DNA from: Actinopolymorpha rutila | GTDB taxonomy: Bacteria; Actinomycetota; Actinomycetes; Propionibacteriales; Actinopolymorphaceae | Reading direction: 5' to 3' | NCBI RefSeq assembly: GCF_013407855.1 | Contig: NZ_JACBZH010000001.1 | Coordinates: 2,418,001 to 2,482,000 of the forward strand | DNA length: 64,000 nt | Part shown: one piece after another, positions 8,265 through 16,862 of the stretch | Numbering within the stretch: the first letter of the stretch is position 1 | Layout: the number at the start of each line of letters is the position of its first letter | Translations under genes and position numbers: made by a program | Notes under the pieces: model-generated | The model's input: only the letters and a program-made list of their open reading frames with translations | Told to the model about the DNA's origin: nothing | The model's database searches: none

Positions 8265-8999
8265 ATGAGCAACAGCGCGTCGGTGGTCTATCTCGAGGAC
8301 TTCGTGTCCCGTCGGACCGGCGGTGCTCCGGGCCGCGGCCGCAGGCATCTCAGCCCGGTCGCGCCGCCCGTAGGCCCAGGTGGCGGCCACCCGGGTGACG
8401 GCCAGGCCCGTGACGTCCAGCCTCATGACGTCCAGCCTCATGACGTCCGGCCTCGTGACGTCCAACCTCATGACGTCCAGCCCTTCCTGCGGATGCACCC
8501 GCGCCGGATGCCGGAGGCTGCCGCCCGGACGGAGGTGCCGGGCATGGCTCGGCACGACCTGCGCGAGGTGGCGCCCGGGCCGATGCGCCCCGCGCCGCTG
8601 TCGCCGCCGGTTCGTCGCCGTCCGCCGCGCCCGCGAGGTGTGCGGTCGTGCGTGCTTCCGGCCGGTGGTCAGGGCGGCGCATCCACCCTCCGGCTGACCA
8701 GGCGGGGCCGGCTGGTGCTGACCACGTTGTCGGCGCTGGCGGCGCTCGCACTCGTCGGCGTCCTCGGGCTCCTGGCGCAGGCCGCGTTCGACGCGCCCGC
8801 CGGTGGTTCGGCCGGCTCGACGGCCACGACCACCATCACGGTGGAGCCGGGGGAGACGATGTGGGGGATCGCCACTCAGCTCACTCCGAACGCCGACCCG
8901 CGGGCTACTGTCGACGAGATCGCCCGGCTCAACGACCTGTCCCGCGCCGGCGACCTGCGGGTCGGCCAGCGGCTGGTCGTCCCCGTTCAGGCCCGCTGA
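8265..8999 (+). CDS. LysM-domain membrane protein, SOS-induced cell-division suppressor (ChiZ/DivS/YneA type)
   Basis: A 244-residue protein with a long disordered N-terminal part (1-148), one transmembrane segment (about 150-172) and a single C-terminal LysM domain (about 190-241: TTITVEPGETMWGIATQ, later VGQRLVVP) that binds peptidoglycan outside the cell. The architecture and the place next to lexA and nrdR match M. tuberculosis Rv2719c (ChiZ) and Corynebacterium DivS, which delay division during the SOS response. The start at 8265 (MSNSASVVYLEDF) has GGGAGG eight bases upstream. Residues 49-73 are five copies of a (R/H)DVQP-type pentapeptide coded by 15-bp tandem repeats. SOS boxes 2 and 3 lie upstream. 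Confidence 0.85.
   Translation: MSNSASVVYLEDFVSRRTGGAPGRGRRHLSPVAPPVGPGGGHPGDGQARDVQPHDVQPHDVRPRDVQPHDVQPFLRMHPRRMPEAAARTEVPGMARHDLREVAPGPMRPAPLSPPVRRRPPRPRGVRSCVLPAGGQGGASTLRLTRRGRLVLTTLSALAALALVGVLGLLAQAAFDAPAGGSAGSTATTTITVEPGETMWGIATQLTPNADPRATVDEIARLNDLSRAGDLRVGQRLVVPVQAR
8410..8484 (+). repeat. Five tandem 15-bp repeats inside the LysM-protein gene
   Basis: Units of the form RTGACGTCCAGCCTC occur five times without gaps, with small changes (CCGG, CCAA), and encode (R/H)DV(Q/R)P(H/R). Because the unit is a multiple of three, copy-number change would keep the frame and alter only the length of the cytoplasmic linker. Confidence 0.85.
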
Positions 9000-9270
9000 C
9001 CTGCAGGCTCTGCCCTGCCGTCAGGCCTTGCCTGCCTGCTGCCCGCCCTGCCGGTGCTGCCGGCTGAACGCCGACGGGCTGCGAGGGCGTGTGTCCGTAT
9101 GCCCCTGCGTTCCGTGCACTCCTGTGTGCTGCCATGCCGGCGGGCGGTCATGCCTCCCATTCGCGACATCTCCGGGCCGACACGCCGAGCCGGAAACTTG
9201 CTTTCGAATCGCGCCGCGAGCCTGACCTGCGGGGACGCCGACACGTGTGCGCGGCGACACGCGGTGCGCC
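9000..9270. other. Non-coding stretch upstream of the nrdR promoter
   Basis: No gene is supported here. The stretch is unusually rich in CTGCC/GCCTGC words just after the LysM gene, and no terminator or RNA was recognised. It leads into the nrdR promoter at 9271. Confidence 0.5.
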
Positions 9271-9299
9271 TTGCGTGCCTGGGATGAGCGACGTAGCGT
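9271..9299 (+). promoter_or_regulatory. Probable nrdR promoter (-35 TTGCGT, -10 TAGCGT)
   Basis: TTGCGT (9271-9276) and TAGCGT (9294-9299) have a 17-base spacer. A start near 9306 would leave a leader of about 170 nt before nrdR. Confidence 0.5.
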
Positions 9300-9300
9300 A

Positions 9301-9316
9301 CCCCTAGATGTGGTAG
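9301..9316. promoter_or_regulatory. Candidate NrdR box at the nrdR promoter
   Basis: CCCCTAGATGTGGTAG directly follows the -10 box and has the CTA-AT-TG-T core spacing of the 16-bp NrdR palindrome (ACAC-WATAT-GTGT type). It matches at about nine of 16 positions. Its place at the likely transcription start fits autorepression, but the match is imperfect. Confidence 0.35.
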
Positions 9317-9330
9317 TTACAGACCTGTAA

Positions 9331-9387
9331 GTCATCCACAGGTTGTGATTCGCAAGGCACAGGTTCTCCCCAGGTCATCCACAGGTT
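9331..9387 (+). repeat. Direct repeat GTCATCCACAGGTT (two copies) in the nrdR leader
   Basis: Identical 14-mers at 9331-9344 and 9374-9387, 43 bases apart start to start. Each contains TCATCCACA, one base off the DnaA box TTATCCACA. The first copy also forms an ACCTGT...ACAGGT inverted repeat with 9324-9329. Confidence 0.7.
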
Positions 9388-9475
9388 CGTCCCCAGGGGA
9401 GGCGGTGCCGGCGAGTGGTCGGACGGAGATCGGCCGGGCGTCGTGCCCGCCGGCGGCGAGGGGAGTCACGAGGCG

Positions 9476-9970
9476 ATGCACTGCCCGTTCTGCCGGCATC
9501 CTGACAGTCGGGTGGTCGACAGCCGCACCGCCGATGACGGTGCCGCCATCCGGCGTCGGCGCCAGTGCCTGGACTGCGAGCGCCGGTTCACCACGGTCGA
9601 GCAGGTGACGCTCGCGGTGGTCAAGCGCAGTGGCGTCACCGAGCCGTTCAGCCGCGAGAAGGTCATCACCGGGGTCCGCAAGGCGTGCAAGGGACGCCCG
9701 GTCACCGAGGACTCCCTCGCGCAGCTGGCGCAGCGGGTGGAGGAGGCGATCCGGTCCACCGGTTCGGCGGAGATCCCCTCCCACGAGGTGGGGCTCGCCA
9801 TTCTCGGCCCGCTGAGGGAGCTGGACGAGGTGGCCTACATGCGCTTCGCCAGCGTCTACCGGAGTTTCGACACCCTGGCCGACTTCGAGTCCGAGATCGC
9901 GGTGCTGCGTGCCGAGCACGACGAGACGGTGCCCGAGCCACGGCCGGGTCGGCAACCCACCCGGCCCTAG
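9476..9970 (+). CDS. nrdR: Transcriptional repressor NrdR
   Basis: A 164-residue repressor of ribonucleotide reductase genes. An N-terminal zinc ribbon has Cys3, Cys6, Cys31 and Cys34 (MHCPFC and CLDC). An ATP-cone domain follows (about 48-138), through which ATP/dATP levels control DNA binding. The start at 9476 (MHCPFC) is the invariant NrdR start, with GGGAG about 11 bases upstream. The frame extends 11 codons further upstream but without conservation. It is followed after 225 bases by its expected target nrdJ. Confidence 0.96.
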   Translation: MHCPFCRHPDSRVVDSRTADDGAAIRRRRQCLDCERRFTTVEQVTLAVVKRSGVTEPFSREKVITGVRKACKGRPVTEDSLAQLAQRVEEAIRSTGSAEIPSHEVGLAILGPLRELDEVAYMRFASVYRSFDTLADFESEIAVLRAEHDETVPEPRPGRQPTRP

Positions 9971-10195
9971 ACAGAGCCGAACACCTGGACAGCGCCAAAC
10001 ACAACGGCCGGGCACGACGGCCGGACAGAAGCGGCCCCGGACACACCGGCCCGGACCCACCCGGCCGTGAGGCCGCCACGACGACGGAACGAACACAGGA
10101 AAGTCCACGACCTGCCCGGGTGGACGAGGGGAAGCGTCCCGCCCGGACCACGAGGCTGATCCGCGCAGACGATCAGCAGGACAAGGAGAACCAGC

Positions 10196-13042
10196 ATGAC
10201 GGAGACGGTCAGCGGTCCCAGCACCCGCGGGGGCGCCAAGGGGCGCTCGGCGAAGGGACTGAAGGTCAACCGGATCTTCACCACTCCCGGCACCCATCCG
10301 TACGACGAGGTGACCTGGGAGCGCCGGGACGTCGTTCAGCAGAACTGGAAGACCGGCGAGACCGTCTTCGAACAGCGCGGTGTGGAGTACCCCGACTTCT
10401 GGTCGGTCAACGCGTCCACCATCGTCACCACGAAGTACTTCCGCGGCGCGGTCGGCACCCCACAGCGTGAGTGGACCCTGAAGCAGCTCATCGACCGGGT
10501 GGTGAAGACCTACCGCGCGGCCGGTGAGGAGCACGGCTACTTCGCCACCCCCGGTGACGCCGAGGTGTTCGAGCACGAGCTGGTCTGGATGCTGCTGCAC
10601 CAGTACTTCAGCTTCAACAGCCCGGTGTGGTTCAACGTCGGCACGCCCTCGCCCCAGCAGGTCTCGGCGTGCTTCATCCTTGCCGTCGACGACTCGATGG
10701 ACTCGATCCTCAACTGGTACAAGGAAGAGGGCCTGATCTTCAAGGGCGGCTCCGGTGCGGGAGTCAACCTCTCCCGCATCCGCGCCAGCCGGGAGTTGCT
10801 CTCCTCCGGCGGCACCGCCTCCGGTCCGGTGTCGTTCATGCGTGGTGCCGACGCCTCCGCCGGCACGATCAAGTCCGGCGGTGCCACCCGACGGGCGGCG
10901 AAGATGGTCATCCTCGACGTCGACCACCCCGACGTCGAGGAGTTCATCGAGACCAAGGCGCGTGAGGAGGACAAGATCCGCGCGCTGCGCGACGCCGGGT
11001 TCGACATGGACCTCGGCGGTGCCGACATCCACTCCGTGCAGTACCAGAACGCCAACAACTCCGTGCGGGTCTCCGACGAGTTCATGCGTGCGGTGGAGGG
11101 CGGCACGTCGTTCGGCCTCCGTGCCCGGCAGACCGGCGAGGTGCTCGAGGACGTCGACGCCAAGAAGCTGTTCCGCCGGATCTCCGAGGCCGCGTGGGGC
11201 TGCGCCGACCCCGGTCTGCAGTACGACGACACGATCAACGACTGGCACACCTGCCCCGAGACCGGGCGGATCACCGCGTCCAACCCGTGTTCGGAGTACA
11301 TGCACCTGGACAACTCCTCGTGCAACCTCGCCTCGCTCAACCTGCTGAAGTTCCTGCGCGACGACGGTCAGTTCGACGTGGAGAACTTCGCCAAGGCCGT
11401 CGAGCTGGTCATCACCGCGATGGACATCTCGATCTGCTTCGCCGACTTCCCGACCGAGGCGATCGGGGAGACGACCCGCGACTACCGCCAGCTCGGCATC
11501 GGCTACGCCAACCTCGGCGCGCTGCTGATGGCCACCGGCCACGGCTACGACTCCGACGGCGGCCGGGCGATGGCGGCCGCGATCTCCTCGCTGATGACGG
11601 GCACCGCCTACAAGCGGTCGGCCGAGCTGGCCGGCATCGTCGGCCCGTACGCCGGGTACGCCCGCAACTCGGTGCCGCACCAGCGGGTGATCCGCAAGCA
11701 CGCTGCGGCCAACGACGCCGTGCGCTCGGTCGGCGAGCTCGACCGCTCGGTCCTGTCCGCTGCCGGGCGGGCCTGGCAGCGCGCGCTGGAGGTCGGCGGC
11801 AAGCACGGCTACCGCAATGCCCAGGCGTCGGTCATCGCACCCACCGGCACCATCGGCCTGGCGATGGACTGCGACACGACCGGCATCGAGCCCGACCTCG
11901 CGCTGGTGAAGTTCAAGAAGCTCGTCGGCGGCGGGTCGATGCAGATCGTCAACAACACGATCCCGCGCGCGCTGGCGGGCCTCGGCTACCAGCAGGAGCA
12001 GGTCGAGGCGATCGTCGAGTACATCGCCGAGCACGGCCACGTCGTCGACGCGCCCGGCCTGAAGCCCGAGCACTACGAGGTGTTCGACTGCGCGATGGGT
12101 GCCCGGGCGATCCGACCGATGGGCCACGTGAAGATGATGGCCGCGGTGCAGCCGTTCGTGTCCGGAGCGATCTCCAAGACGGTCAACATGCCGGAGACGG
12201 CGAGCGTCGAGGAGGTCGAGGAGATCTACTTCCAGGGCTGGAAGCTGGGTCTGAAGGCGCTCGCCATCTACCGCGACAACTGCAAGGTCGGCCAGCCGCT
12301 GTCCGACGCCCGGGCCAAGAAGGCCGAGGTGAAGGAGGAGGAGACCGCTCCCCAGGTGGTCGTGGAGTACCGGCCCACCCGCAAGCGGCTGCCGAAGTCG
12401 CGGCCGTCGCGCACCACGTCGTTCACCGTGGGCGGCGCCGAGGGTTACATGACTGCCGGCTCCTACCCCGACGACGGGCTGGGCGAGGTGTTCCTGAAGC
12501 TCGGCAAGCAGGGTTCGACCCTGGCCGGGGTGATGGACGCGTTCTCGATCGCCATCTCGATCGCGCTGCAGTACGGCGTTCCGCTGGAGACGTTCGTCCA
12601 GAAGTTCACCAACCTGCGCTTCGAGCCGGCCGGGATGACCGACGACCCCGACGTCCGGATGGCGCAGTCGATGATGGACTACATCTTCCGGCGGCTGGCG
12701 CTCGACTACCTGCCGTTCGAGAAGCGGTCGGCGCTGGGGATCTACTCCGCCGACGAGCGCCAGCGTCAGCTCGAGACCGGGTCGTACGAGCCGACCGAGG
12801 TGCCGATCGACACCGGTGACGCGTCCTCGCTCCGCCAGGTGGACGAGGTCGAGGAGGCCGCCGCGTCCGCCCCGGCCGCCAAGCCGGCACCGGTCGAGGC
12901 GCACACCTCGACCGAACTGCTGGAGGCGATCCAGGGCACGACCGCCGACGCGCCGCTGTGCTTCACCTGCGGTACGAAGATGCGCCCGGCCGGAAGCTGC
13001 TTCGTCTGCGAGGGGTGCGGCAGCACCAGCGGCTGCAGCTGA
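10196..13042 (+). CDS. nrdJ: Vitamin B12-dependent (class II) ribonucleotide reductase
   Basis: A 948-residue adenosylcobalamin-dependent ribonucleoside-diphosphate reductase, making deoxynucleotides without oxygen-dependent radical generation. The Cys of SACFILAVDD and the motif NPCSEYMHLDNSSCNLASLN (near residues 362-381) belong to the catalytic site, with the glycyl/thiyl barrel continuing through APTGTIG. The C-terminal Cys-rich tail (CFTCGTKM ... CFVCEGCGSTSGCS) re-reduces the active site. A strong AAGGAG lies seven bases before the ATG at 10196. No cobalamin riboswitch signature was recognised in the 225-base gap from nrdR, so control is probably through NrdR. A long perfect hairpin ends the operon. 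Confidence 0.97.
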   Translation: MTETVSGPSTRGGAKGRSAKGLKVNRIFTTPGTHPYDEVTWERRDVVQQNWKTGETVFEQRGVEYPDFWSVNASTIVTTKYFRGAVGTPQREWTLKQLIDRVVKTYRAAGEEHGYFATPGDAEVFEHELVWMLLHQYFSFNSPVWFNVGTPSPQQVSACFILAVDDSMDSILNWYKEEGLIFKGGSGAGVNLSRIRASRELLSSGGTASGPVSFMRGADASAGTIKSGGATRRAAKMVILDVDHPDVEEFIETKAREEDKIRALRDAGFDMDLGGADIHSVQYQNANNSVRVSDEFMRAVEGGTSFGLRARQTGEVLEDVDAKKLFRRISEAAWGCADPGLQYDDTINDWHTCPETGRITASNPCSEYMHLDNSSCNLASLNLLKFLRDDGQFDVENFAKAVELVITAMDISICFADFPTEAIGETTRDYRQLGIGYANLGALLMATGHGYDSDGGRAMAAAISSLMTGTAYKRSAELAGIVGPYAGYARNSVPHQRVIRKHAAANDAVRSVGELDRSVLSAAGRAWQRALEVGGKHGYRNAQASVIAPTGTIGLAMDCDTTGIEPDLALVKFKKLVGGGSMQIVNNTIPRALAGLGYQQEQVEAIVEYIAEHGHVVDAPGLKPEHYEVFDCAMGARAIRPMGHVKMMAAVQPFVSGAISKTVNMPETASVEEVEEIYFQGWKLGLKALAIYRDNCKVGQPLSDARAKKAEVKEEETAPQVVVEYRPTRKRLPKSRPSRTTSFTVGGAEGYMTAGSYPDDGLGEVFLKLGKQGSTLAGVMDAFSIAISIALQYGVPLETFVQKFTNLRFEPAGMTDDPDVRMAQSMMDYIFRRLALDYLPFEKRSALGIYSADERQRQLETGSYEPTEVPIDTGDASSLRQVDEVEEAAASAPAAKPAPVEAHTSTELLEAIQGTTADAPLCFTCGTKMRPAGSCFVCEGCGSTSGCS

Positions 13043-13064
13043 GTCCGCGCACGAGCGACCGGTA

Positions 13065-13112
13065 GCAACCGGCTGTCCCCCGAAAGTCCGGTTTCGGGGG
13101 ACAGCCGGTTGC
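13065..13112. terminator. Strong intrinsic terminator after nrdJ
   Basis: A perfect 21-bp inverted repeat (left arm 13065-13085, right arm 13092-13112) with a 6-base loop GTCCGG, 23 bases after the nrdJ stop. The inner part is GGCTGTCCCCCGAAA / TTTCGGGGGACAGCC. Confidence 0.85.
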
Positions 13113-13345
13113 GGGTATTTCCAGGCCGTGGTCAGGTGGACGTCAGTTCACTCGGCAACAACCTGTCCACGTCCTCCGCGAGCGGGACCGGGGTACGCGC
13201 GCAGGAGAGGTGACGACCTTCGGCGGCGCAGGAGTTCGGCGACGATCGAGCGCGGCTACCAAGAGCACGGCGACTGACGAGTACCGCGACCCGCGGGTAC
13301 GGCGACACCCGGCAACACACGGCGACACAGGAGGAGGCGGCGACG

Positions 13346-14020
13346 ATGCGCGTCGTACTGGCTGGTGCCCACGGCAAGGTCGGGATCCGGCTCGGGACTC
13401 TGCTGGCGCGGCGCCGGGACGAGGTGGTGGGGATCATCCGCAACCCCGCTCACGCCGCCGACCTGGAGGCCGTCGGCGTCCAGCCGGCCGTCCTCGACCT
13501 CGAGCACGCCGACGTCGACGAGGTGTCCGACCTCCTGGCCGACTCCGACGCCACGGTGTTCAGCGCGGGTGCAGGGCCAGGCAGCGGGGTAGCCCGCAAG
13601 GACACCGTCGACCGGGGCGCGGCAGTCCTGCTGGCCACCGCGGCCGAGCAGGCCAGGGTGCGGCGGTTCCTCCAGGTGTCGTCGATGGGTGTCGAATCTG
13701 TCCGCGACGGGGCCACCCCCGAGGGCGTGGACGAGGTGTTCGTGGCCTACCTGCGGGCCAAGCTCGCCGCCGAGGAGGACCTGCGCCAACGTGACCTGGA
13801 CTGGACGATCCTGCGGCCGGGGCACCTCACCGACGAGCCGGGCACCGGGCGGGTCCGGCTCGCGCCGCGGGTCGACCGCGGGTCGGTCAGCCGGGACGAC
13901 GTGGCCGCCGTCCTCGCCGCGTTGCTGGACGCCCCGGCGACCGCCGGGATGGTCCTCGAACTCGTCGGTGGCGACGAGTCGATCGAGGACGCGGTGGCGC
14001 GGATAGCCCGGGAAGGCTGA
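13346..14020 (+). CDS. NAD(P)-binding Rossmann protein, atypical SDR (NmrA/YwnB-like)
   Basis: A 224-residue single-domain protein of the extended/atypical short-chain dehydrogenase group. The nucleotide-binding motif GAHGKVG lies at residues 7-13, DLEHAD follows a second strand, and the region VSSMGVES ... YLRAKLAAEEDL carries the YxxxK-type pair. WTILRPGHLTDEPGTG is typical of these proteins. They are NAD(P)H-binding reductases or redox sensors of unknown substrate. GGAGGAG lies about 10 bases before the ATG. It is a single gene isolated by the nrdJ terminator upstream and 367 bases downstream. Confidence 0.8.
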   Translation: MRVVLAGAHGKVGIRLGTLLARRRDEVVGIIRNPAHAADLEAVGVQPAVLDLEHADVDEVSDLLADSDATVFSAGAGPGSGVARKDTVDRGAAVLLATAAEQARVRRFLQVSSMGVESVRDGATPEGVDEVFVAYLRAKLAAEEDLRQRDLDWTILRPGHLTDEPGTGRVRLAPRVDRGSVSRDDVAAVLAALLDAPATAGMVLELVGGDESIEDAVARIAREG

Positions 14021-14387
14021 CCGACCACGAAAGTCGCCGGCGCCGGACGGCGCGTTCTGCCTGTCCGGCCCGACGGGAATCCTGCGTCTCGCGTTAACTC
14101 CGGTGAACGCGATGTGAAAAGTTCCGGCCCGCCACGCCTGAGCCCCGCCGTTGTGACGTGAGTCACTTCGACGACGTGGAATGCTCCAGGGTATCGATGT
14201 AGCTGAGGCACGATGTGGGCAGCGTCGCCCGGCCGATCCGCCTCACCGTCCGCCTTCTTCGCTGATCGTCCCGTCACCGACCACGCCCCGCGCTCCTTGT
14301 TGGCCGCGGACGGCGTGCCGTGAACAGACGCTCGGCCCTGCGTATACCCGCTCGCCCGTGCCACCCACGATTCGTTCGGAGTCCACT
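14021..14387. other. Intergenic region before the Bcr/CflA exporter
   Basis: No gene is supported. It holds the palindrome GTGAC-GTGA-GTCAC at 14153-14166, a possible operator, and an AT-richer patch (GATGTGAAAAGTTCC, 14111-14125). The true leader of the exporter is probably within the last 200 bases. Confidence 0.45.
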
Positions 14388-15695
14388 GTGCGTACCTCCG
14401 CCGGCAACGCCGGCGTGCCCCGGATGCCTCTGCTTGTCCTGCTCCTCGGCTCGATCACCGCGATCGGCCCGATGTCCATCGACCTGTACCTCCCTGCGTT
14501 CCCCGAGCTCGCCCGCTCCCTGCACACCACCGAGCCGTTGGTGCAGCTCACCCTCACCGCCTGCCTGGTGGGCCTGGCGATCGGCCAGGCGCTGATCGGC
14601 CCGCTGTCGGACGCGATCGGCCGCCGCCGGCCCTTGCTGGTCGGGATGGCCGGGTACGCCGTCGCCTCGGTGCTCTGCGCGCTCGCGCCCTCCGTGGAGG
14701 CGCTGGCCGTCGGCCGGTTCCTGCAGGGCCTGGCCGGCTCCGCCGGTGCGGTGCTCGCCCAGGCCCTGGTGCGTGACCTCGTGGACGGCCCGATGGTCGC
14801 CAGCATCCTGAGCCGGCTGCTGCTGGTGATGGGTGTGGCGCCGGTCATCGCGCCGACCCTGGGCGGCCAGCTGCTCGGCCTCACCGGCTGGCGCGGGCTG
14901 TTCTGGCTGCTCGCGGTGTTCGGGCTGGTGATGACCGGTGTCGTCGCGTTGTTCGTACGCGAGACGCTGACCGTCGAGCGTCGTCGCTCGGGCGGGGTCG
15001 TGGGGACGCTGCGCACCTACCGCAGGCTGCTGTGCGACCGGCGCTATGTGGGGTACGCCGGGATGTCGGCGTTCGGCTTTCTCGCCATCTTCGGCTACGT
15101 CTCCGGCTCGCCGTTCGCCTACCAGGTGGTGCACGGGGTGTCCCCGCAGACGTACGGCCTGCTGTTCGGCATGAACTCCGTCGGCCTGGTCGCCGCCAGC
15201 CAGTGGAACGCGCGGCTGGTGCTGCGGATCCCGCCGTTCCAGATCCTGCGCAGGGCGCTGTGGCTCAGCGTCATCGCGGCGGTGGCGCTGGTGTTCACCG
15301 CCACGACCGGAGCGTTCGGGCTGGCCGGCCTCGCGGTCCCGCTGTTCGCGCTGATGACGAGCATCGGCCTGGTGCTGCCGAACGCCGGTGCGCTGGCGCT
15401 GAACCGGCACCCGGAGTCGGCGGGCACGGCGGCCGCCATGGTCGGCATGACGCAGTTCATGGTGGGCGCGGGCGCCGGCCCGTTCATCGGCTCACTCGGC
15501 TCGCACACCGCCGTCCCGATGGCGGGGGTGATCGCGGCCGGAGTGCTCGGCGTCCTCGCGATCGCGCTCGCGCTCGCACCGTCCGAACCCCGCACCCGTG
15601 GGTCCGGCGGGTCACACACCGAAGGCGCGACGGTCGTGGACGAGGGGATCGCCACGACAGTGGAGCGCGAGCAGGCCGCGCCGCTCCCGCACTGA
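14388..15695 (+). CDS. Bcr/CflA family drug-resistance MFS exporter
   Basis: A 435-residue, 12-segment major facilitator proton antiporter (DHA1 group). The family hallmark is TM1, GSITAIGPMSIDLYLPAFPEL, followed by the loop motif GPLSDAIGRRRPLL (GxxSDxxGRR). Motif C in TM5 (GVAPVIAPTLGGQLL) marks an exporter. Bcr/CflA proteins expel bicyclomycin, chloramphenicol or sulfonamides. I favour the GTG at 14388, which has GGAG seven bases upstream and places the first membrane segment about 12 residues in. ATG 14424 is an alternative. The C-terminal tail of about 40 residues is polar. Confidence 0.88.
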   Translation: MRTSAGNAGVPRMPLLVLLLGSITAIGPMSIDLYLPAFPELARSLHTTEPLVQLTLTACLVGLAIGQALIGPLSDAIGRRRPLLVGMAGYAVASVLCALAPSVEALAVGRFLQGLAGSAGAVLAQALVRDLVDGPMVASILSRLLLVMGVAPVIAPTLGGQLLGLTGWRGLFWLLAVFGLVMTGVVALFVRETLTVERRRSGGVVGTLRTYRRLLCDRRYVGYAGMSAFGFLAIFGYVSGSPFAYQVVHGVSPQTYGLLFGMNSVGLVAASQWNARLVLRIPPFQILRRALWLSVIAAVALVFTATTGAFGLAGLAVPLFALMTSIGLVLPNAGALALNRHPESAGTAAAMVGMTQFMVGAGAGPFIGSLGSHTAVPMAGVIAAGVLGVLAIALALAPSEPRTRGSGGSHTEGATVVDEGIATTVEREQAAPLPH

Positions 15696-15723
15696 CCGGC
15701 AGGCGGCCGGGCAGACTGGGGGC

Positions 15724-16791
15724 GTGGACACCCACCGCTGGGTCCTGCACGTCGACCTCGACCAGTTCATCGCCGCCGTCGAGGTGCTTCGCCGGCCCGA
15801 GCTCGCCGGCCGGCCGGTGGTGGTCGGTGGTTCCGGCGACCCGACCCAGCGCGGGGTGGTGGCCACCGCGTCGTACGAGGCCCGCGAGTTCGGGGTGCGG
15901 TCGGGGATGCCGCTGCGGACCGCCGCGAAGCGGTGCCCGGACGCGGTGTTCCTGGCCGCCGACCACCCGGCGTACGAGGAGGCCTCGGCACGGGTCATGG
16001 ACACCCTGCGGAAGTTCCCTGCGGTCGTCGAGGTGATGGGCTGGGACGAGGCCTTCCTGGAGGTGCACACCGACGACCCGGAGTCGGTGGCCCGTGAGAT
16101 CCAGGAGGCGGTGCGGGAGCGGACCCGGCTGAACTGCTCGGTCGGCATCGGGGACAACAAGCTGCGCGCGAAGCTGGCCACCGGTTTCGGCAAGCCCGCC
16201 GGGGTGTTCCGGCTCACCGAGGACAACTGGTGGGCGGTGATGGGTGACCTGCGTACCGACGCGTTGTGGGGGATCGGGACGAAGACCGCACGCAAGCTTG
16301 CCGACCTCGGCATCGACACGGTTCGCGGGCTCGCGGCCGCGGACCCGCACCTGCTCGCGGACCGGCTGGGTCCGACGATGGGGCCGTGGTTTCGCCGCCT
16401 CGCCCGTGGTGCGGACACCTCGCCGGTGGTCGGTACGCCGTACGTGCCGCGCTCACGGAGCCGGGAGACGACGTTCCAGGAGAACCTCACCGACTGGGCG
16501 GCCGTTCGGGCCGAGGTCGTCCTGCTCGCCGCGCGGGTGGCGCAGGACGTGCGGGCGGAGGGGCGGCCCGCGGCACGGGTGGGGATCAAGGTGCGCTTCG
16601 CGCCGTTCGTGACGCTGACCCGCAGCGTGCGGCTGCCGGCACCGACCGGCGACCCGGCCGCGATCGAGGAGGGCGCGCTCGCGGCGCTGGACAGGTTCTC
16701 GGCGCAGGAGCGGACGGACCGGCGCGGCGGTGACCGGGCGGTCCGGCTGCTGGGGGTGCGGGCGGAGTTCGCCGAGGAGGCGGAGTCCTGA
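15724..16791 (+). CDS. Y-family DNA polymerase, DinB2-like (aliphatic steric gate)
   Basis: A 355-residue translesion polymerase. The catalytic acidic residues lie in HVDLDQF (Asp11) and GWDEAFLEV (Asp-Glu), followed by SVGIGDNKLRAKLATGFGKP and the little-finger domain. In E. coli DinB the segment DMDCFFAAVE has Phe13 as the steric gate against ribonucleotides. The aligned position here is Ile16 in DLDQFIAAVE. Mycobacterium smegmatis DinB2 has Leu at this place and uses rNTPs readily, so this enzyme may do so too. The C-terminus ends soon after the little finger, and no clear beta-clamp motif is visible. The start is the GTG at 15724, 28 bases after the exporter. No SOS box is seen. Confidence 0.88.
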   Translation: MDTHRWVLHVDLDQFIAAVEVLRRPELAGRPVVVGGSGDPTQRGVVATASYEAREFGVRSGMPLRTAAKRCPDAVFLAADHPAYEEASARVMDTLRKFPAVVEVMGWDEAFLEVHTDDPESVAREIQEAVRERTRLNCSVGIGDNKLRAKLATGFGKPAGVFRLTEDNWWAVMGDLRTDALWGIGTKTARKLADLGIDTVRGLAAADPHLLADRLGPTMGPWFRRLARGADTSPVVGTPYVPRSRSRETTFQENLTDWAAVRAEVVLLAARVAQDVRAEGRPAARVGIKVRFAPFVTLTRSVRLPAPTGDPAAIEEGALAALDRFSAQERTDRRGGDRAVRLLGVRAEFAEEAES

Positions 16792-16862
16792 CGCCCGCGG
16801 GTCGGCAGCCGGCGGGTCCGTAGATCGGGAGTCGGCAGGCCGTGCGGTCGGCGGCCAGCGGG

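Noticed and set aside
9971-10195. Possible cobalamin riboswitch in front of the B12-dependent RNR
   Set aside because: I could not find the conserved B12-box GCCACTG or matching stems, and the gap is short. A covariance search would settle it.
9332-12904. A 3.5-kb open frame on the minus strand opposite nrdR/nrdJ
   Set aside because: Its translation is low-complexity Val/Gly/Leu/Asp/Arg sequence with no domain, while the plus strand codes for complete NrdR and NrdJ. Very high GC leaves antisense frames open.
15696-15723. SOS box before the Y-family polymerase
   Set aside because: The 28-base gap after the exporter has no TCGAAC/GTTCGA pair, so it is not under LexA from its own promoter.
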